This document shows, piece after piece, positions 36,276 to 49,900 of a DNA stretch of 64,000 nt. This DNA is from Platycnemis pennipes (taxonomy: Eukaryota > Arthropoda > Insecta > Odonata > Platycnemididae): the NCBI GenBank assembly GCA_933228895.1, contig OW121855.1, forward strand, positions 44,406,698 through 44,470,697, in the 5' to 3' direction. The translations under genes were made by a program, and so were the position numbers. How positions within the stretch are numbered: the stretch's first letter is position 1; the number at the start of each line of letters is the position of its first letter. The notes beneath the pieces were generated by a model. It did not search any database, was not told where the DNA came from, and was given only the letters and a program-made list of their open reading frames with translations.

Positions 36276-36677
36276 CACCTTGATGATGTAGCCAGTGTAT
36301 GGGATCCGAATGATTTAGGTTTGATCAGAGAACTAGACAGTGTGCAGCGTAGAGCAGCTTAGTTCGTCAAAAAGTGTTACTATAGGTTTAGTAGTGTAAC
36401 ATAATTAATACATGAATTAGGGTGGGAATCATTATCAGAGCGTAGGTTAAAGAACAGATAAAATCTCTCGCAGAAATTTAAATGGGATAGCTTTACTGAA
36501 GATGTAAGGCATATATTAAAAACACCAGCCTATTATGCTAGATTCGACCAAGTAAATAAGATTTCAGAGATAGATTGACGTACTGATAGATTCAAAACGT
36601 CATTTTTCCCCCATAGTATAAGAGAACACAATAGGCAGCAAAGGAAAGAGATAGGTAGGGGAAATATTTTAGAGTAG
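36276..36677 (+). pseudogene. LINE RT C-terminal fragment with stop codons
   Basis: Read in one frame it gives ASVWDPNDLGLIRELDSVQR, then after a stop FVKKCYYRF, then HELGWESLSERRL, and later RTDRFKTSFFPHSIREHN and GRGNILE, closing with TAG at 36,675. The pieces match the Jockey/CR1-type tail ASxVWDPxxxxxIxxLExVQRRAARF...LGWxSLxxRR. Four stop codons interrupt it (after RRAA, after SSVT, after LKNR and after SEID) but there is no frame change, so the decay is by point mutation. It aligns residue by residue with 2-241. Confidence 0.85.
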
Positions 36678-36870
36678 TCTGTGGTGCATGATGCATGTGT
36701 TATGCCAGCCCATGTCAGCCCATCCCTTATTACAATGTAGATACTAACAGTCTAGTTGCCTGAGACCCTATAGTAGTATGTTTGCATGTTTATAGTGCAC
36801 GCTTTGTGATCTTCACCCCCTACCACACACCCTTGCGGTGGCTTGCAGGGCATCGTGTAGATGTAGATGA
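36276..36870 (+). mobile_element. LINE family A 3' end (copy 5, most complete)
   Basis: The fullest copy of this family here: about 400 bp of decayed RT C-terminus, then a 190-bp 3' UTR with CCACACACCCTTGCGGTGGC, and a GTGTAGATGTAGATGA tail. The tail is a GATGTA microsatellite rather than poly(A). Confidence 0.85.
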
Positions 36871-36874
36871 AATC

Positions 36875-38165
36875 TGGTACGATGTAACCATCTTAGCCGT
36901 TGAAGAACTTAGACCCGAAGACTGTCACTACTACCAAGAGAAAAAGTATTTGCAAAACTGGAGCTTTTCCATGCTATGCACAATGATATTGATATTACCA
37001 CATAATTTGGTACCTGCTTTACGAAAGCTCATAATTACTAACTACTAAAATACCAGTGTATTATAAGATGTTCGTGTCTTCCACTGTGTCAGAAAATCCA
37101 TTGTTGGATCCATTGGGCAACAATGTAGTTCCTGCCCAGGTGGAAGACCCGAATAACCTTTCTGCAGCGATTTACCGGAAGAACATCAAGTCTTACTTTG
37201 CTAAATTACCAATCTGCGCACTATATTAACAAAACCACCAATATTGCTGCTCCCTTACTGATGCTCAGAGAAAATAGTCATTCTTAACATGATGACCTGT
37301 TGTACACTATTTCTCGGAATAAATTTGCCGAATCCGATGAACAAAGTGCTACAATATCCAACAACATTCAATTTTAATTTAACACGCGAGCACCTTTGAG
37401 CTTTCCCACAAACAGGGCGGATTACTGGCAAATAGAGGAACCGTTGACTATCTATGGCACTCCATAACCGTCAACGCGTTACAAATTCGTAATTAGGATT
37501 CAAAGTCTCCCGGTTGGTTCCAAAGCGGCTTTGCGGAGGCTGGAGTGTCCTTGAACGGAGTGACTTCAAAGCAGAGGTAAGAATGAAGGATGGGGATGCG
37601 AGGGGGAGAGAATACCAGCTCCTCGCACACCCCCCCCCCCCCACCCGCCCCACCCAAAAAATACCGCAAGATCCAAAAATCAAACAAAAGGAACGCGGGA
37701 CGGAAATAATGAGCTAATACAGTCTGGGAAGTCATTTGCCGCCCTATTATTTTCTCCCCTCCACTCCACTTACCATCTCCCACGAAGACACAAAATCGCC
37801 GATTGTCCACCTGGTGGTAACCGTCACTATTACAGAGAGGGGAACCTATATGGGCATATCACTGTCCTCCTTTTTCATTTTTAGGGAAAATGTTCGCTTC
37901 GCATAAAATTTCCATTGCCTCTGGTTACCTAATTAGCCGGTGGAAGGAAAACCTCAGCAAGCATAAAGCGTTATAGCCAAATTACTTGTAACCGTTGATA
38001 CGTTCCAGTTAATTACAACAAATATTTACGTTATGATTTCGAAACTTGTCAAGACTCAGCTTTTGCTACGCAATATGATGAGAGTTTTCTTTTGCACGTC
38101 CATATTCCATATATTCACGTCCATTACATATAACCATTCAAGTGACCAAAACCATATGAAGGATA
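36875..38165. other. No gene; poly-C run and GC patch
   Basis: Thirteen consecutive C at 37,630-37,642 lie in a GC-rich patch (37,500-37,650). An AGAG/GTAAGA donor-like site is at 37,574-37,583 but no partner exon is apparent. An 8-bp inverted repeat CATTGTTG/CAACAATG lies near 37,100-37,125. Confidence 0.5.
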
Positions 38166-38171
38166 GTGTAG

Positions 38172-38512
38172 ATGTGGTGGCCAGAGCACTGGTCTCGCAT
38201 CCCAAGGGCCCGGGTTCGAATTCAGCGAAATCAGGCGAATTTTTCATTGGCATATCGGTCTCTACAAGAAAGCTTTGTGATGAGAATTTTAAATCCAGTA
38301 TTCCGTCCGTTGGATGGTACGTACCGTGGTCCTTTTGGTGCCTTTCGCTTTGAGCAGGCTAATTCCGACGCCAGGATTTTCTCCACCCTTCCTTTGTTTC
38401 CGGAAAACTCCTACTCTTACCCCGTTAACCACCTTGACCTCAGTTGTCATTTACTCTCACCCGAACAGCAACCTCACCTCGCCCAAATAACTACAGCAAC
38501 AAAATCATAAAT
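38172..38512 (+). repeat. SINE with tRNA-like head and common 3' body
   Basis: The best plus-strand copy. The head GTGGTGGCCAGAGCACTGGT (A box) runs to CCGGGTTCGAATTC (B box, from 38,210). The body has CCGTCCGTTGGATGGTACG, GGTGCCTTTCGCTTTGAGCA and CTAATTCCGACGCC then TTTTCTCCACCCTTCC. The same body follows different heads at 43,975 and 23,291. It ends in an A-rich stretch near 38,512. Confidence 0.75.
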
Positions 38513-38514
38513 AC

Positions 38515-41500
38515 TGGACTAAATTAATTCTGACCACCGTATCTTCACAGTGATCAGAATATGAGAAATACTTTTCTTTTAAACAAAAGCAGAGGTATTT
38601 AACGGAAAACAGCATAAGGATGCCTCACGTTTACACTTTTTCTGTGTTATACCTTCTTACAAATACAAAAACCACTCATATCAATTGATTTAAAGAATTT
38701 CATCATGATGAAATGTTACATATTTGACAGTAAATAAGACTGCAATCAGATGACAGGGTTAGATCTTGGAAACTAGGAATTAAACGTAACATTTGGCTGA
38801 GGATCGTTTCGCGTATTATAATTTTTCTCAACTAATCACGATTAAAATTCCTACTAGCATCTATTTAAATATTGAAGGCGATAATCTATCTTTATCCCAG
38901 TCAAATGCAAAAGAGGTAGGTTTTGTGACCTGCCGCTCTTCCTGCTACGAACAAAGAAGGGTGAACTTTTAATGCCAAAATATTATCTCTTTTCTTTACT
39001 AGCTTCAAGAAGTTTTCAATCCGTTTTAACACCCAATAAAATCGCTCGTGTGTTAAATTTGAACATGACCATAAAATATAATGTGCCAAAATAGTAAAGT
39101 CATACGGAACATCGCATACAAATATCACCAGCAGTTCAAATTATTCGCCGCAGAATTTTAATTTAAAAGTCACACTTATATAATGAACTTATGTGCTGAT
39201 CTCATAATATTTTAAATTTATATTGGCATTGAAATCAAAATACCAGTTATTTTCAAAGATCAATGGAAAAAAAATGCTTTTTGTATTGTTCACGCTCGTC
39301 TTGCAATGAAATTGCGAGCGAAGAGTAAGAAGCGTTATAGCTTGGGGGACAGAGATTCCGTCAGCAATAATAACAGTAGTCCTGTATATAGGTTGGAATT
39401 CAGTTTATTTCATTCAAGAAAGTAAGCACGTCTCAACCTCCGAAATGTCGTCCTTAAATTCTTTTTACTTCACTCGATGAGAAACAATTTAAATACCAAA
39501 CGTTTGGTTACATTTAGTAATAGTATTTATTTCCCTTAAGTTATGGTTGCACGCAGTACTATAGGAACCCGGTTGACCTTCGAGGGTGCAAAACAGCTGG
39601 GAAGGGCAGCAATCTTGCCTTTCGCCACCGTTCGCCCGAGTCCCGAGCGCCTCTCTCACAACTGCACATTTGCATTCCTCAGAACTGAATCCAGGTGCAC
39701 TTCATTCCCTGCCGCTACTGCCGAGGCATTGCTTGAAATTCCTCCGGCTCTGAATCTCAATTGCCTCCGTCGCATGCAGAAATTCCCGGGATCGGAGCGG
39801 AGATCCCACTGGATTTCCTTCATCGGCTCCCAGATTCCTCGAGAGAAAACCAAACTCTCTCCGAAGCCGATTGCACCCATCACGGCACCGCATCATCTCC
39901 CTGCTTTACGACTCCAACGAGTTCACTCAGAGACGCGATTAAAAAAATAAAAGACAAGGGGAACGTCTCGGGAGTTTTTTCGTGCCCATATAAATCGCTG
40001 CCCACCTGGTAAGACATGCCTTTTCCACAGAGCAACCCACGACCACGCTCCTATCCCCCCACCCTCCTACTTAAATACGTCGCTGACTCAACCCGAAATG
40101 ATTTTTGGTCCACCTGTTCTGCTCGGATCGGACCACACCCTTTCCCACAGCATCCCACCCTATCCCCTCGCCTTCCCCCCGGGGACCCCACCTCGTTTCC
40201 AGTGAACAACCCCTAGCTTCCCGCCTCTCTCGGGGGAGGGGGGGGGGAGAGTAAAGGGGGGAGGGTGGGCGTTCCCACTCTCCGTGGGATCTCCTCCCAC
40301 CCTTCCCACTGCCCCTCTTCGCGTGTCCAGAAGCGTCGAACCAACGCTTGCTCGCTAGCCACTGCAGTTCCTCCTCCTCCTCTTTCTTCCGCATGGGGAT
40401 TAACACTCCTTCGCACTCCCTCCCTTCCGGTGCAATGAAGGCGTGTCAAGATGAGGTGGTTCGTAACCGTGGTGATTCATGCCGATCAAAACTGGTAAAG
40501 GGACTTAATATATGGGGTACGCGCAATGTGTGTCACACACCCGTCCTCAAAACCAAGAGTGATTATTCATGACCAGACTTTACATCACTGGAAGGGAAAA
40601 TGATCTCGTTGAATCGATTATTTTGCGGCGTGAAAAATGCTTATTTGACTACCTGGACATCATTCAAACTTACTGACGATTACAGCTTGAGGATATCCCA
40701 ATAAAATATGGTGTTACTCGTGTTGTTTTTTTATGCGGATAAATCTAAAATACACTCACAAGGAGGAATTGGCGATCCAAAAATATGCGTAGGATTTATT
40801 TAGTTACTGGAATAGCAATGTGATTTATGTTTATCTTGGAGATTTTAAGGCATATCATTGAATAAATATAGCAGATAATGTAAAAAGCAGAATACCTATA
40901 GGGACATGCGGACGCTATTGAAGGTTTCATTCGTTAGTGAAATTAGTGGTATCTAATGATTCCAAAGTGGAAATATACTTTGATATACGTTGGTTTGTTT
41001 ATTTATTTTAGAACTACTTAGTTAAGTCGAGGGATATCAGTAAAGAGAGCAGAAATTACAAAAGGATAAATGGGAAATGTTAGGATTATGCTACCGCTAT
41101 GCTCATGGTTACCCATTCTGAGAACATACGATCTAATCCGGCGATGGCCGAGGGTATACTGCGGAACTTCGATCTAATCTTCACTTCTCTCCAGAGGAGG
41201 TTGGGAAATTACTACACAGTCCGAGGCATGATACTTTTGGCGCCTATTTTAAAGAGATGACCAGTATAGGCAGGTATCAATTTTCTTTCCACTCTTTTCT
41301 TCTCTTAAACATACAGCCTATATCCCAGAATCCAATAAAATATGATGGCATGAAGGATATTGTCCTCCTTATAAACTAATGCTTGCAGTCGAAACTAACA
41401 ATAAAGTTTGTTCTCTGGCCCTCAACGTTTCCAAAGACCAAACCATCAACTCTGTGCTATAAAGGCAAATATTTCCACTTTTCTCCGGGTATTGCCGAAG

Positions 41501-43970
41501 TTAGTGCCTATACTGGATTTCTCTCCATCCTCCCTCCACTCCACGTATATCCCTCCTCCTTCTATCAACTCACCCTCGTTTCATGCAGCCTACGACATCG
41601 GCTGCCGCACGCATTCACTTAGCTACATCGATGATGGTTAAATTTATTTATGGGATGCATAAAAAATTTGAAAAACCTGAGATGCTATTACTACAGTTAT
41701 CCAAGACCATGACCTCTGCAACACCTTGAATTTGATCAGACCTCGGACGTCCGCGAACTTGTCCCAACCCCCTACAACACCAGCCCACACCTCGTCCCCT
41801 TCTCCATGGTTCCCAGCCAAACACCCACTTATTCTCTCGCGCCGCCCACTTAGGGAACAGAGAGGGAGAAAGAGATGGTAGGGGAATGCTTTCTCTCCGC
41901 TCCCTAAAAAGCCATCCGCATAAGGCAGACACAGACGTCCTACCAACGGGGACCCGAGATCCGTTATCAGAGGGGATCCAGTTCAGGAGGAGGGGCCCGA
42001 AAGAAGAGTTGCAAACCCTAAAGCGCTCCCTCGGATAAGGAGCGAGATCGTATTTGCAACCCCCCCACCCCAATTCCACTCCCATATGCCCCACTGAGCA
42101 GAGGACACGTTTGCCGTCACCAAAAGAGTGGACGGAGTAAAAAATAGAAGCGGACGAGGAAGTGACGCTGAGGAACGGGGAGAGATCAAAATACGATAAA
42201 AGTGGAATCCACGGAGTGGAAAAACGCCATATGCGACGGCGGCCGTAATTTGTGACTATATTGGGTGATACGAATCGCCTGTCGAGCGCTTTTTACTTGA
42301 ACCACATTTTGTCCCCTGGAAAAAAGACACGGAGAATGTACGTCTGTCCGATGTGTTCCCAAATGTCTCTTGCTGATCACTGGTTGTCTTGGCGGGATCG
42401 TGAATGTAAACCTGACCGCATATGTCTTACTTTTCCTTGAAAAAGAAAATATATGGGTGGAGTGCATGCAGTACGCGATTTCTCGATTACCGGATGTACA
42501 GGATATTCTTTTGAATGATCGACGCCGAAGGCGCATTTTCCCGAGAAATGATGTAAGTATAGATAGGAAAAGTTTTTGCAGGCATTCACATTTGAAACCT
42601 TCTTAAGCTAGGCTTAGCTTTCATTTAAAATAACCTAAAAAAAGAGGTTAAGAAGGAATAAAATAATAATCAACTCGCGCGCCAATAGATATATAAAGTT
42701 TTCAAGATGCACTATTGACTTAATCAAAGAGGATGACATTTTCGCTGGGCCGTATAACTTATGGCCTAGAAAGTAAATTCGTGTTCATAATAAATGGAGA
42801 AGAGAAACAAAAATATTTTTTGTGCATATAGGGATTTATGCATGCAGGATAAACTCAAGAGTTTTAGTGTGGTGTAGTGAATAATACGGTAGCATTGACA
42901 AATATTTATATTTTTAACCATTATTAAGACCCCCAAAGCAGGGATAAATTTTACCACTGAATTATTTTGGGTTCAGAATAATTCAGCCTATAAGTCTTAA
43001 GATACTTAAATTAAAAATAGTAATAAAAATATCCAATTTCCGGATTTACAGCTAACAGGGCCTCCATAAGCCGGTAAATTGTATAATTATGCAAAGTAAA
43101 TCAAGAATGTGAATGTTACTCAGTAAGGGAACCTATTCAACAAGCAAGGCAATTCCTTTTCTTATGTAAAACTCTTATTTTACTATCTATAAAATGTATG
43201 CATTCTGAATTGTTCCATGAAATATTCCAGTCCCGAAATAAACATTCCTTGCTAGGGTGGCTAGTGCCATGGGTTTAAGAGATGTTAGTATATGTAAAGA
43301 GTCGAGCAAATCCTCAATAACATTACACTCAGTCCGTTGCTTTACGCGCCAAAGCAACCGTGGATAGGAATAATCAATTTTTAAATGAAGGGCTGGCAGT
43401 CGGAGACTACATCGATTGATTGATAGAGTAAGGAACGCTTGCTCGAAAATCGTTTTTCACATCTTCAAGGCCATCGGACCACTTTTCCCGATAAGGCGCT
43501 TCCGTGGGATAAACTAAAGCTCTCTCATTCTAACCCATGGAATAAAGTTATCTTTTTATTTTACATACCCGACCGATCGCGAACTCTTAATTCTTATTGA
43601 ACCAGCCCGTATCGTGACTGTAGAATGCAGCGATAAGTCATCACATGGACAAACCACAGCGTGGAGCATGTTTAGTAAAGAATTCGTTCCAGAGTCTGTT
43701 TTAAAACTTAAAGCAAACCCATGTTACAATAGAGTTTGCAGATATATTTGATAAGTGGGAGCAATATGAATTTCCATATAAGAGAGGCAAATTTGGAATT
43801 CATTTGCTATCTGCATCTTTCTAGAAATTTCATTTAACCAGAACATTTCAGACTGGTAATGATAACATTAAGACTCCATCATTAGAGGAATTATTAAAAT
43901 TTGAAGTGGCACTCACACGCTTTCCAAGCTAGCGGTCTATCGTATCACCTGAACGCCTGGGTTTCCCACC
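38515..43970. other. No gene; GC islands at 39,560-40,440 and 41,740-42,260
   Basis: The first island is open over 135 codons (39,543-39,950) and has TATAAAT at about 39,990 and a C/G-skewed section with GGGGGAGGGGGGGGGAG (40,225-40,255). The second is purine/pyrimidine skewed and open for up to 148 codons on minus. At 42,252-42,606 two overlapping plus frames include RRMYVCPMCSQMSLADH, faintly zinc-finger-like, and end before an ATGAT/GTAAGTAT donor-like site (42,548-42,559). None of this reaches the level of a gene call. Confidence 0.4.
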
Positions 43971-43974
43971 ACTT

Positions 43975-44250
43975 ATGAGCGTAAGGTATAAGGATAGGAA
44001 TGGGGGGTTAGGGAGAAAGGGTGGAGAGAAACCCGGCGTCAGCATTAGTCTGCTTCATACGAAAGGCGTTAAATGGTCAAGGGTTAACGTCGCATCCGAT
44101 GGAAGGAGAACTGACCTCGAATGTTCTCCACATAGCATTAAATTAGGGTCCAGTTTACCAATGGAAAATATATTCCACTACCAGGATTGAAATCCAAGTC
44201 CTCCGGGTGAGAGGCCGAACGCTAACCACTAAAGCATCCCGATCTCTCAG
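43975..44250 (-). repeat. SINE with Glu-tRNA-like head and common 3' body
   Basis: The minus strand reads GATGCTTTAGTGGTTAGCG (D arm like tRNA-Glu), an anticodon loop CTCTCAC (CTC at 44,209-44,211), then TTGGATTTCAATCCTGG (B box). Downstream are CCATCGGATGCGACGTTAAC, GCCTTTCGTATGAAGCAGAC and TAATGCTGACGCCGGGTTTC then TCTCCACCCTTCC. This is the most complete copy of the family in the window. Confidence 0.75.
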
Positions 44251-44259
44251 TATGAAAGA

Positions 44260-46850
44260 CAAAGACATAAATGATAACGGTATATTTCCCCATAAATTAG
44301 AAAGAAGAGGGCCTGCAAAGGTAGAATGGTAGTGCACTCAAAATGTACCTGAAATAAGTGTGAAGGACGTTAACTGAGCTGTTATAAGGCTCTCTCCAGT
44401 AGAACATGAAAAAAATCAACATAATCGTGCCATACGAAAAACATGCAGTCCAAAGAAACCACATAGTTCCTGAAAAATTGTTGTAAATTCCCAGGATGAT
44501 TTAAATAACTATTAGCTTACTAGGAGATAAACCACTGCAAATTCTACACCAGGGTTTTGGCTGTGGTAAATATTACCAGACAAAAGGAAAACATTATATT
44601 TTTTCTAAAATTATTGTGAAATTCGAGGCTCAAAGGCTGAGCCAGTAAATTATCATTTAAGCTGTTGCTACAAAACGAAGGCAAATAAATTTCCCATTCT
44701 TTAGTGAGAGAAAACGAAGACGTACCTACTTGGAGCAGCAAAACGGAACAATAACAATTAGTACTACAGATTCAGACAGGAAAATTATGGGTTCAATAAC
44801 CCTGCTATAAAACCATTAAAATTGTAAGACTCAATTATAAGTGATATCAATTACAAAGACCGGTTTCATCCTCACCAAAATGAAGTGCTGACTTAGTAGA
44901 ACAATGCAAAAACCTGGGTAGGAAAGCCTCTTTTAATTACGGTCAGTACTAAATGCCATTTTCTCGGCAGGTTTTAGCCAAAGAAATGTATGCAGGAGTC
45001 ATGTGATTAGCTGGCACAAGAGATCGTGATTTATATCAAGACAATGATAAGGAGTTGCGTAAACAACCAGGTGCAGAAATATTCTGAGTAACACCGTACA
45101 GGTCACGTGTATTTAAATCCCATCCATTAATGATACTTAACAGGAAAGCCCTTTCCCACGGCATAGCATAAACGGGAACATGTCAGAAACAGCGGTGCAT
45201 AACGAAGTAGAGGAAAATGAATGATTTATTACAGAACAGAGGAGAACTAACGCGTCTCCTCAAAATAAGGAGCTTTAAACATCCGCCCGAGTCAATCCAC
45301 CTTCATGCGGAGAAGATAACTTTTTACTTGCATATCCTCAACGGTAAATTGAAATAGGAGCTCTATCAGCTTGATATGACTTGAGCTGCATAATCTCCAG
45401 AAACAAAAACATGACCACTTAGATTCAGAGAATAGATATTATTAGCATTCAATGTAACTGCCATTTGAAATTTCTAAGTTGAAACGATAGTAAATCGGAA
45501 TTAAATTAAATGAATTTGAACCCGTGTTTTACTGCCTCGCTAAAATTCTCCCGGCCATCTTGAAAGGCAAAATACAGTGATGAAAAATCCTGGAAAAAGA
45601 AATAGAGGTCCTGAGCGTGAGCTATGAGCACGCCTTGTCAACGTCGGAGTCCGCCACCAAAAATATCTTCTTTCATTCATACGGAAATGACGAAGAAGTA
45701 CCCCTGAAAATTCCGGCGCAAATCCACGGTGATAACTCAAAACTGAAACTGTTTCAGCATTGAATACTTTATCACCAAATATGCGAAAGTAAATGCTGAT
45801 ATAAATCGCCCGCGTCAACGTTTATGCTTGCAGAATAAGGCCACGTGTCTCATGCGGCACCATTTACGCATCCACACGACCGGGAAGATATTTATGACCG
45901 AGACCCTCTCAGAGTGTGGACAATGGGTCACCTGAGGGGCGGGAGGATCCTAATGCACTACCCCCGCGAGCTTCCACTCTTCCACCCCGACGATAAATTA
46001 TGAAAAATGTGCCACTGGCGGACGTCTCACAAACACTACACAAAAGCATTATTGGTAGGATGAACCGGATGAGGGATATTTCTTCAAGGGACTTAGCAAA
46101 CTTGGAGCACAGCTAAAATCGAGTATGAAAACTAAGCCGTGTTCCCTACTTTGAGATAAAGAGCTGGATAAAATAAAGGTTAAATAGGATTCTTTGCTCG
46201 TTAGGACATTATTCAAGATTTGCACCGGAACCTGTCGAGTACCGAATCACTTAGAGAATGAAAATTTCCAAATATGAGTGAGCTACAATGAGGCAAATAC
46301 TGTAAGCAGTAAGTACCGAAACAGGCAAGTAAAATTTTCACTTCCGTTGCTTCGTATTTTTTCCAGATTTGACGATTAGCATTTTGTTCCTAAGGCAAAT
46401 GTAAATCGCAATCTCACCCTGAGGCGAAGAAAACCTTGGCATTTAAAACAATAAAACAATTAAGTATCATACTACGTATAAAAAATTAGTGGCTCTGACG
46501 GAACGTATTAGACACAATATCACATATGTCTATTCAGTTTCATTTAAATGCAGGATCCTGAGTAATTGAAGTGTTTTCTTTTGGGCCCAAGTACATACTC
46601 AGGGCAGTCGAATTAGTTTTGAAATGTTGCAGCCACCTGTTTGTCAAGAAAAATCCGTCAAACATATACTAAGAGTAAGCGCACTCGATTGCTTGCAAAA
46701 GCTTTAAAATGAAAAGGAAAAAAATTAACTTCATTCTTCGGGGATACATGAAAATAGGGCATTATATGTGCGTTTCACATGATACTCAAAAGCGGAACAA
46801 CTGTGTATATTTCTAATATCATCTGCAGTTTTCAAATCCTTAACTGCACT
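44260..46850. other. No gene recognised
   Basis: Mostly AT-rich. A GC-richer patch at 45,540-46,020 is open for 92 codons on minus without a recognisable domain. Confidence 0.55.
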
Positions 46851-46854
46851 TATA

Positions 46855-46965
46855 GGCGCTCGGACAAGGAGGAAAAGAACAAGGGTGGGAAATTAAGGGA
46901 AAAAAGAAAAGGCAGAGAAAAACCCGGCATTAGCATTAGCCCTCTCTTAACTAAAGACGCCTAGC
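46855..46965 (-). repeat. SINE body fragment
   Basis: The minus strand has AGGCGTCTTTAGTTAAGAGA, then GGCTAATGCTAATGCCGGGT and TTTTCTCTGCC, aligning with the body of the SINE at 43,975. The tRNA-like head is missing. Confidence 0.55.
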
Positions 46966-46969
46966 ACTC

Positions 46970-49900
46970 GGTTTGCTTAACCTACTCAGGGATTATTTAC
47001 TTACTAAACATTTATTTATATACTCAATGTATTTATAACGTCCATAATGGTAAAAACTAAGCAAAATGAAATAATTGTTTGATGTTTTTCTTGATTTAAT
47101 AACCGTATAGTATGCATTACGGTCTTCAGAATAGAATCAAAAGGGAATCAGAAAGACTAGTGGTTTTAATGATTTACCCTCGGTTAAAAAGCCATTCAAA
47201 TAAAGCTCCAGGTTCCATCAATTCACAGATAGGTAAATATCGCCCACATAGCACATTATTTGGCCTGCAAAATTGTATTTTCTGCTGAAATTTAAGTTGC
47301 ATGCTAACGGAACTCTTCTTTAAATGTTAATAAATTAGAGTACCTTATTGTTAGGCTTATGTATTGCACGTATCAGCTATCACCTAATTAATTTTAAGAG
47401 TAAATATCACGACTTCACAGTCATACCAATGAGTAAAAAAGTTTCTTGCATCCAGTCTATTTGATATTAAGACAGAACATTTACATTCTCGCCTTTGCAA
47501 TCAGTAATACGCCTTTGTAAGGTTCAAGAGGTAATGGCAACTCGTCACTGAATTATCTTCTGGGCAAGAGAAAGATGGCTTTGAAGGCTTTAGCTAAAAG
47601 AGGAAAGAATTAAAACACCTCAGCAATTCTATTTTCCATTAGCTTGATAACAGCTTACATTACATCGATCTCCGTCAGTGTGGGCGTGAATTTTCTGCAG
47701 AGAGTATAGCATTTGGTTAGAAGACTGAGAGGGACGAATTGAGTGTTCCGCCTCGGTGATTGTGAAGGCTCTACAAGAGCGATGATAGTGTAACATACAT
47801 ACGTGTTTCGTGATTGCGCGAAGAGAACGGATGTTGGCATGCAGGGCGCTAGGTCTGCTCACCTTCGGAGTGGAGAGATTATGTGTTGAGATAAGATCTG
47901 AATTTCGAATGAGGGAATGGGAAATGTATAGAGCAGAAAACGACACTAACATGATCAAAGTTCCAATTTTCCATCAGTGGTTTAAACGGCTTTAATGAGC
48001 TCTTTCTTATACGGTGGAATCTTAGGACTTCAAAAGGTAGGACAGATCCGAACAAAGGACTATCACAAGGAAGAGGTTAACAAAGGGATTACTTAAATGA
48101 TTTTGGCAGAATAGTTTTAATGGCCACTTCACAAAACCCAAAAGATATCTTGGGGATAGTTTGGGTAACGGAGCAGAAAAATATCTCCAAACTCCTACCT
48201 AGTCTTATTTAAAGAAGAGCATCCCAGCGCGCTTAGACTGAAGACCTAATACACATCGTATATTAATTATACTAAAGAATTTGACAAAAAAGTCATCTTC
48301 AGTTAATGGAATATGGTGGAGAAAAATATGCCGAATCCGATTAAAAAACTGTAACCTAATTTTCCTGATTTGCTTGACGGTCTTGCTAAATAGACTTGAC
48401 ATTTTGTCAAGAGTTTTCGGATCTGGAAACCTAGAAGCCTACAATCATTTAATTTTATAATTCCTAAATGATAACTAATGTTTCACCTACGATACTTTGC
48501 TACTGAATTAAATTATGCATTTAAAATCTACGAAATGGCTGAAAAGACCTGTATTAAGTCTCAACAAACAGTTCCACTACATTTATTTATGTATGGACAT
48601 AGGAATTTTCAAACAAAATCCGTCATTTTTTTGACAGAAATTAGCTCTCCAAGTATTTCACCACTTATCAGACACTTATGCACTACATATTGCACCCTTT
48701 ATTAGTCACTGGCAACTTATTCCGGGCCTACAAAAGCCGAGAAGTTTATCTTCATTCACAGTTATAGCTGTAAAACGCACTAATATACATAGCGTTAGCT
48801 TTGGTCTTTCTATTCCTTCGACACAAATGTTACACTTCTAATATGCATAAAAAAATCACTGGCACGCTAGTACCAACGTTGTCTTTAAACCAAGTGGTTA
48901 ACAACGCTCCAACAGATACATTTATTTATTAATCAATTTCCCTACATTAAATACAACTTTAGCATCATATTACCATGGAATTACAGCTTTCATGCTTGGC
49001 GATTTATACGACGCGGATGTATTATGGGATATCCAGGGCGTTCCTCCGTTATATATCTCTGTCGGATAAAATAGCCAGCTTGGGAGTAAAAAAATATACT
49101 CACCCTTTCATACTAGATCATAGACAAATAATTCAGCGCGGAATAACGGCTACCGTATTGTTTTGGGGCCGCTCCGGGAAGTGCCCACTCCACGGTGACT
49201 TGCCGACGTGAAGACAAAGGCTAACCTCATTTAGCGAGAGTGATTTAGTCCGATACAACCTTGGCATCGACGAAGCGACTCCAATCCATCCATCCCACCG
49301 CCCTCCCGAAGCGAAGGAGGAAAAAAAACTGAATCTACGGCATAAATCATCCGGTGGGTCGCTATTTTGATGGTCGTGGCAACGGAGATAATTTCATTAA
49401 TATACAAAACCTATCCGAGGGCGGGTGGACTCGGGGAGTTTGAAGAAAGGAGAGAAAAGGGGCAGGGAGAGGACTTAAACCGGATTGAAAGGGAGATTTA
49501 GATGGTAGACGAGACATGGGCGGTGCGCGGCGACTTAGAAGGCTTGTGGATGAATTGGCACAACGGGCGAGAGGCAACATTGTTGAGCGCGTGAAGAACG
49601 GTATTATTGTTGGAGGCTACAAACTTGATGGAATAGGAAGTGGACGGACGGTTTGGAGGGAGAAGCGAAATCCAGTGGGCAGCCTGAGAGAAGAGTTACC
49701 AAATGAAAAGAAGAATCAAGTGGGACCTGGGCCAAGAGAAGGAAGGGCCATCGTATACACATGGAAATTTGACTGAGAATAGTGGCGCAAGCATTATGAA
49801 ATATTTCACAAATTCACCATTAAAATAGCATAGGTGATTAAAAACCTTTTGAAATAGCTATTTGATCCTATTCCACGCGAGTATGCACAGACCTTCTTTG

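Noticed and set aside
41648..42094. 148-codon minus-strand open frame
   Set aside because: Composition-driven; overlapping frames are equally open and none has a domain.
42252..42606. Possible zinc-finger exon (CPMC followed by H)
   Set aside because: Only one partial finger is seen, the spacing of the second ligand pair is wrong, and the suggested continuation is in another frame.
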